Of a DNA stretch of 5,297 nucleotides, positions 5,294 through 5,297 are shown piece after piece (within the stretch, counting starts at the first letter, position 1; each line of letters starts with the position of its first letter). Below the pieces are notes generated by a model. That model did no database searches. It saw only the letters and a list, made by a program, of their open reading frames with translations, and was not told the DNA's origin. This DNA is from Saprospiraceae bacterium. GTDB lineage: Bacteria > Bacteroidota > Bacteroidia > Chitinophagales > Saprospiraceae. Position numbers and translations under genes: made by a program. The stretch spans positions 1-5,297 of the forward strand of contig JAGOIB010000104.1 in assembly GCA_017995875.1 (NCBI GenBank), read 5' to 3'.

Positions 5294-5297
5294 AGAC

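Overview
The window looks like chromosomal DNA of a Bacteroidota bacterium, probably of the Chitinophagia/Saprospiria kind. The clues are moderate G+C, start codons without Shine-Dalgarno sequences, two matches to the Bacteroidota -7 promoter box (TAnnTTTG), and intergenic DNA made of short degenerate 7-, 8- and 9-base tandem repeats. No protein is close enough to a remembered sequence to name a genus, so this placement is an inference.

Left part (1-3062, minus strand): three genes of the kynurenine route of tryptophan breakdown, in transcription order RidA-family 2-aminomuconate deaminase, tryptophan 2,3-dioxygenase (TDO), and 2-aminomuconate-6-semialdehyde dehydrogenase (AMSDH), which runs off the left edge. 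TDO opens the indole ring of tryptophan. AMSDH and the deaminase act several steps later, after 3-hydroxyanthranilate ring cleavage and decarboxylation. The enzymes between (formamidase, kynurenine monooxygenase, kynureninase, 3-hydroxyanthranilate dioxygenase, ACMS decarboxylase) are not here and may lie beyond the left edge. TDO and AMSDH overlap by ATGA; deaminase and TDO are separated by 73 bases with a 9-base-phased repeat.

Middle (3063-3934): an 86-base divergent spacer holds a good promoter for the minus-strand operon. A plus-strand gene then encodes an atypical short-chain dehydrogenase (SDR) in which three of the four usual catalytic residues are replaced. Its place opposite the operon suggests, without proving, a role in the same pathway.

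Right-centre (3935-4438): about 500 bases without a gene, a mosaic of three separate tandem-repeat arrays and three perfect short hairpins, ending in a -7 promoter box.

Right part (4439-5293): a retinol-dehydrogenase/WWOX-like SDR starting with TTG, whose catalytic tyrosine is an asparagine. Two neighbouring SDR genes that both lack the catalytic tyrosine are the most unusual protein-level observation. No RNA genes, insertion sequences or CRISPR arrays were seen.
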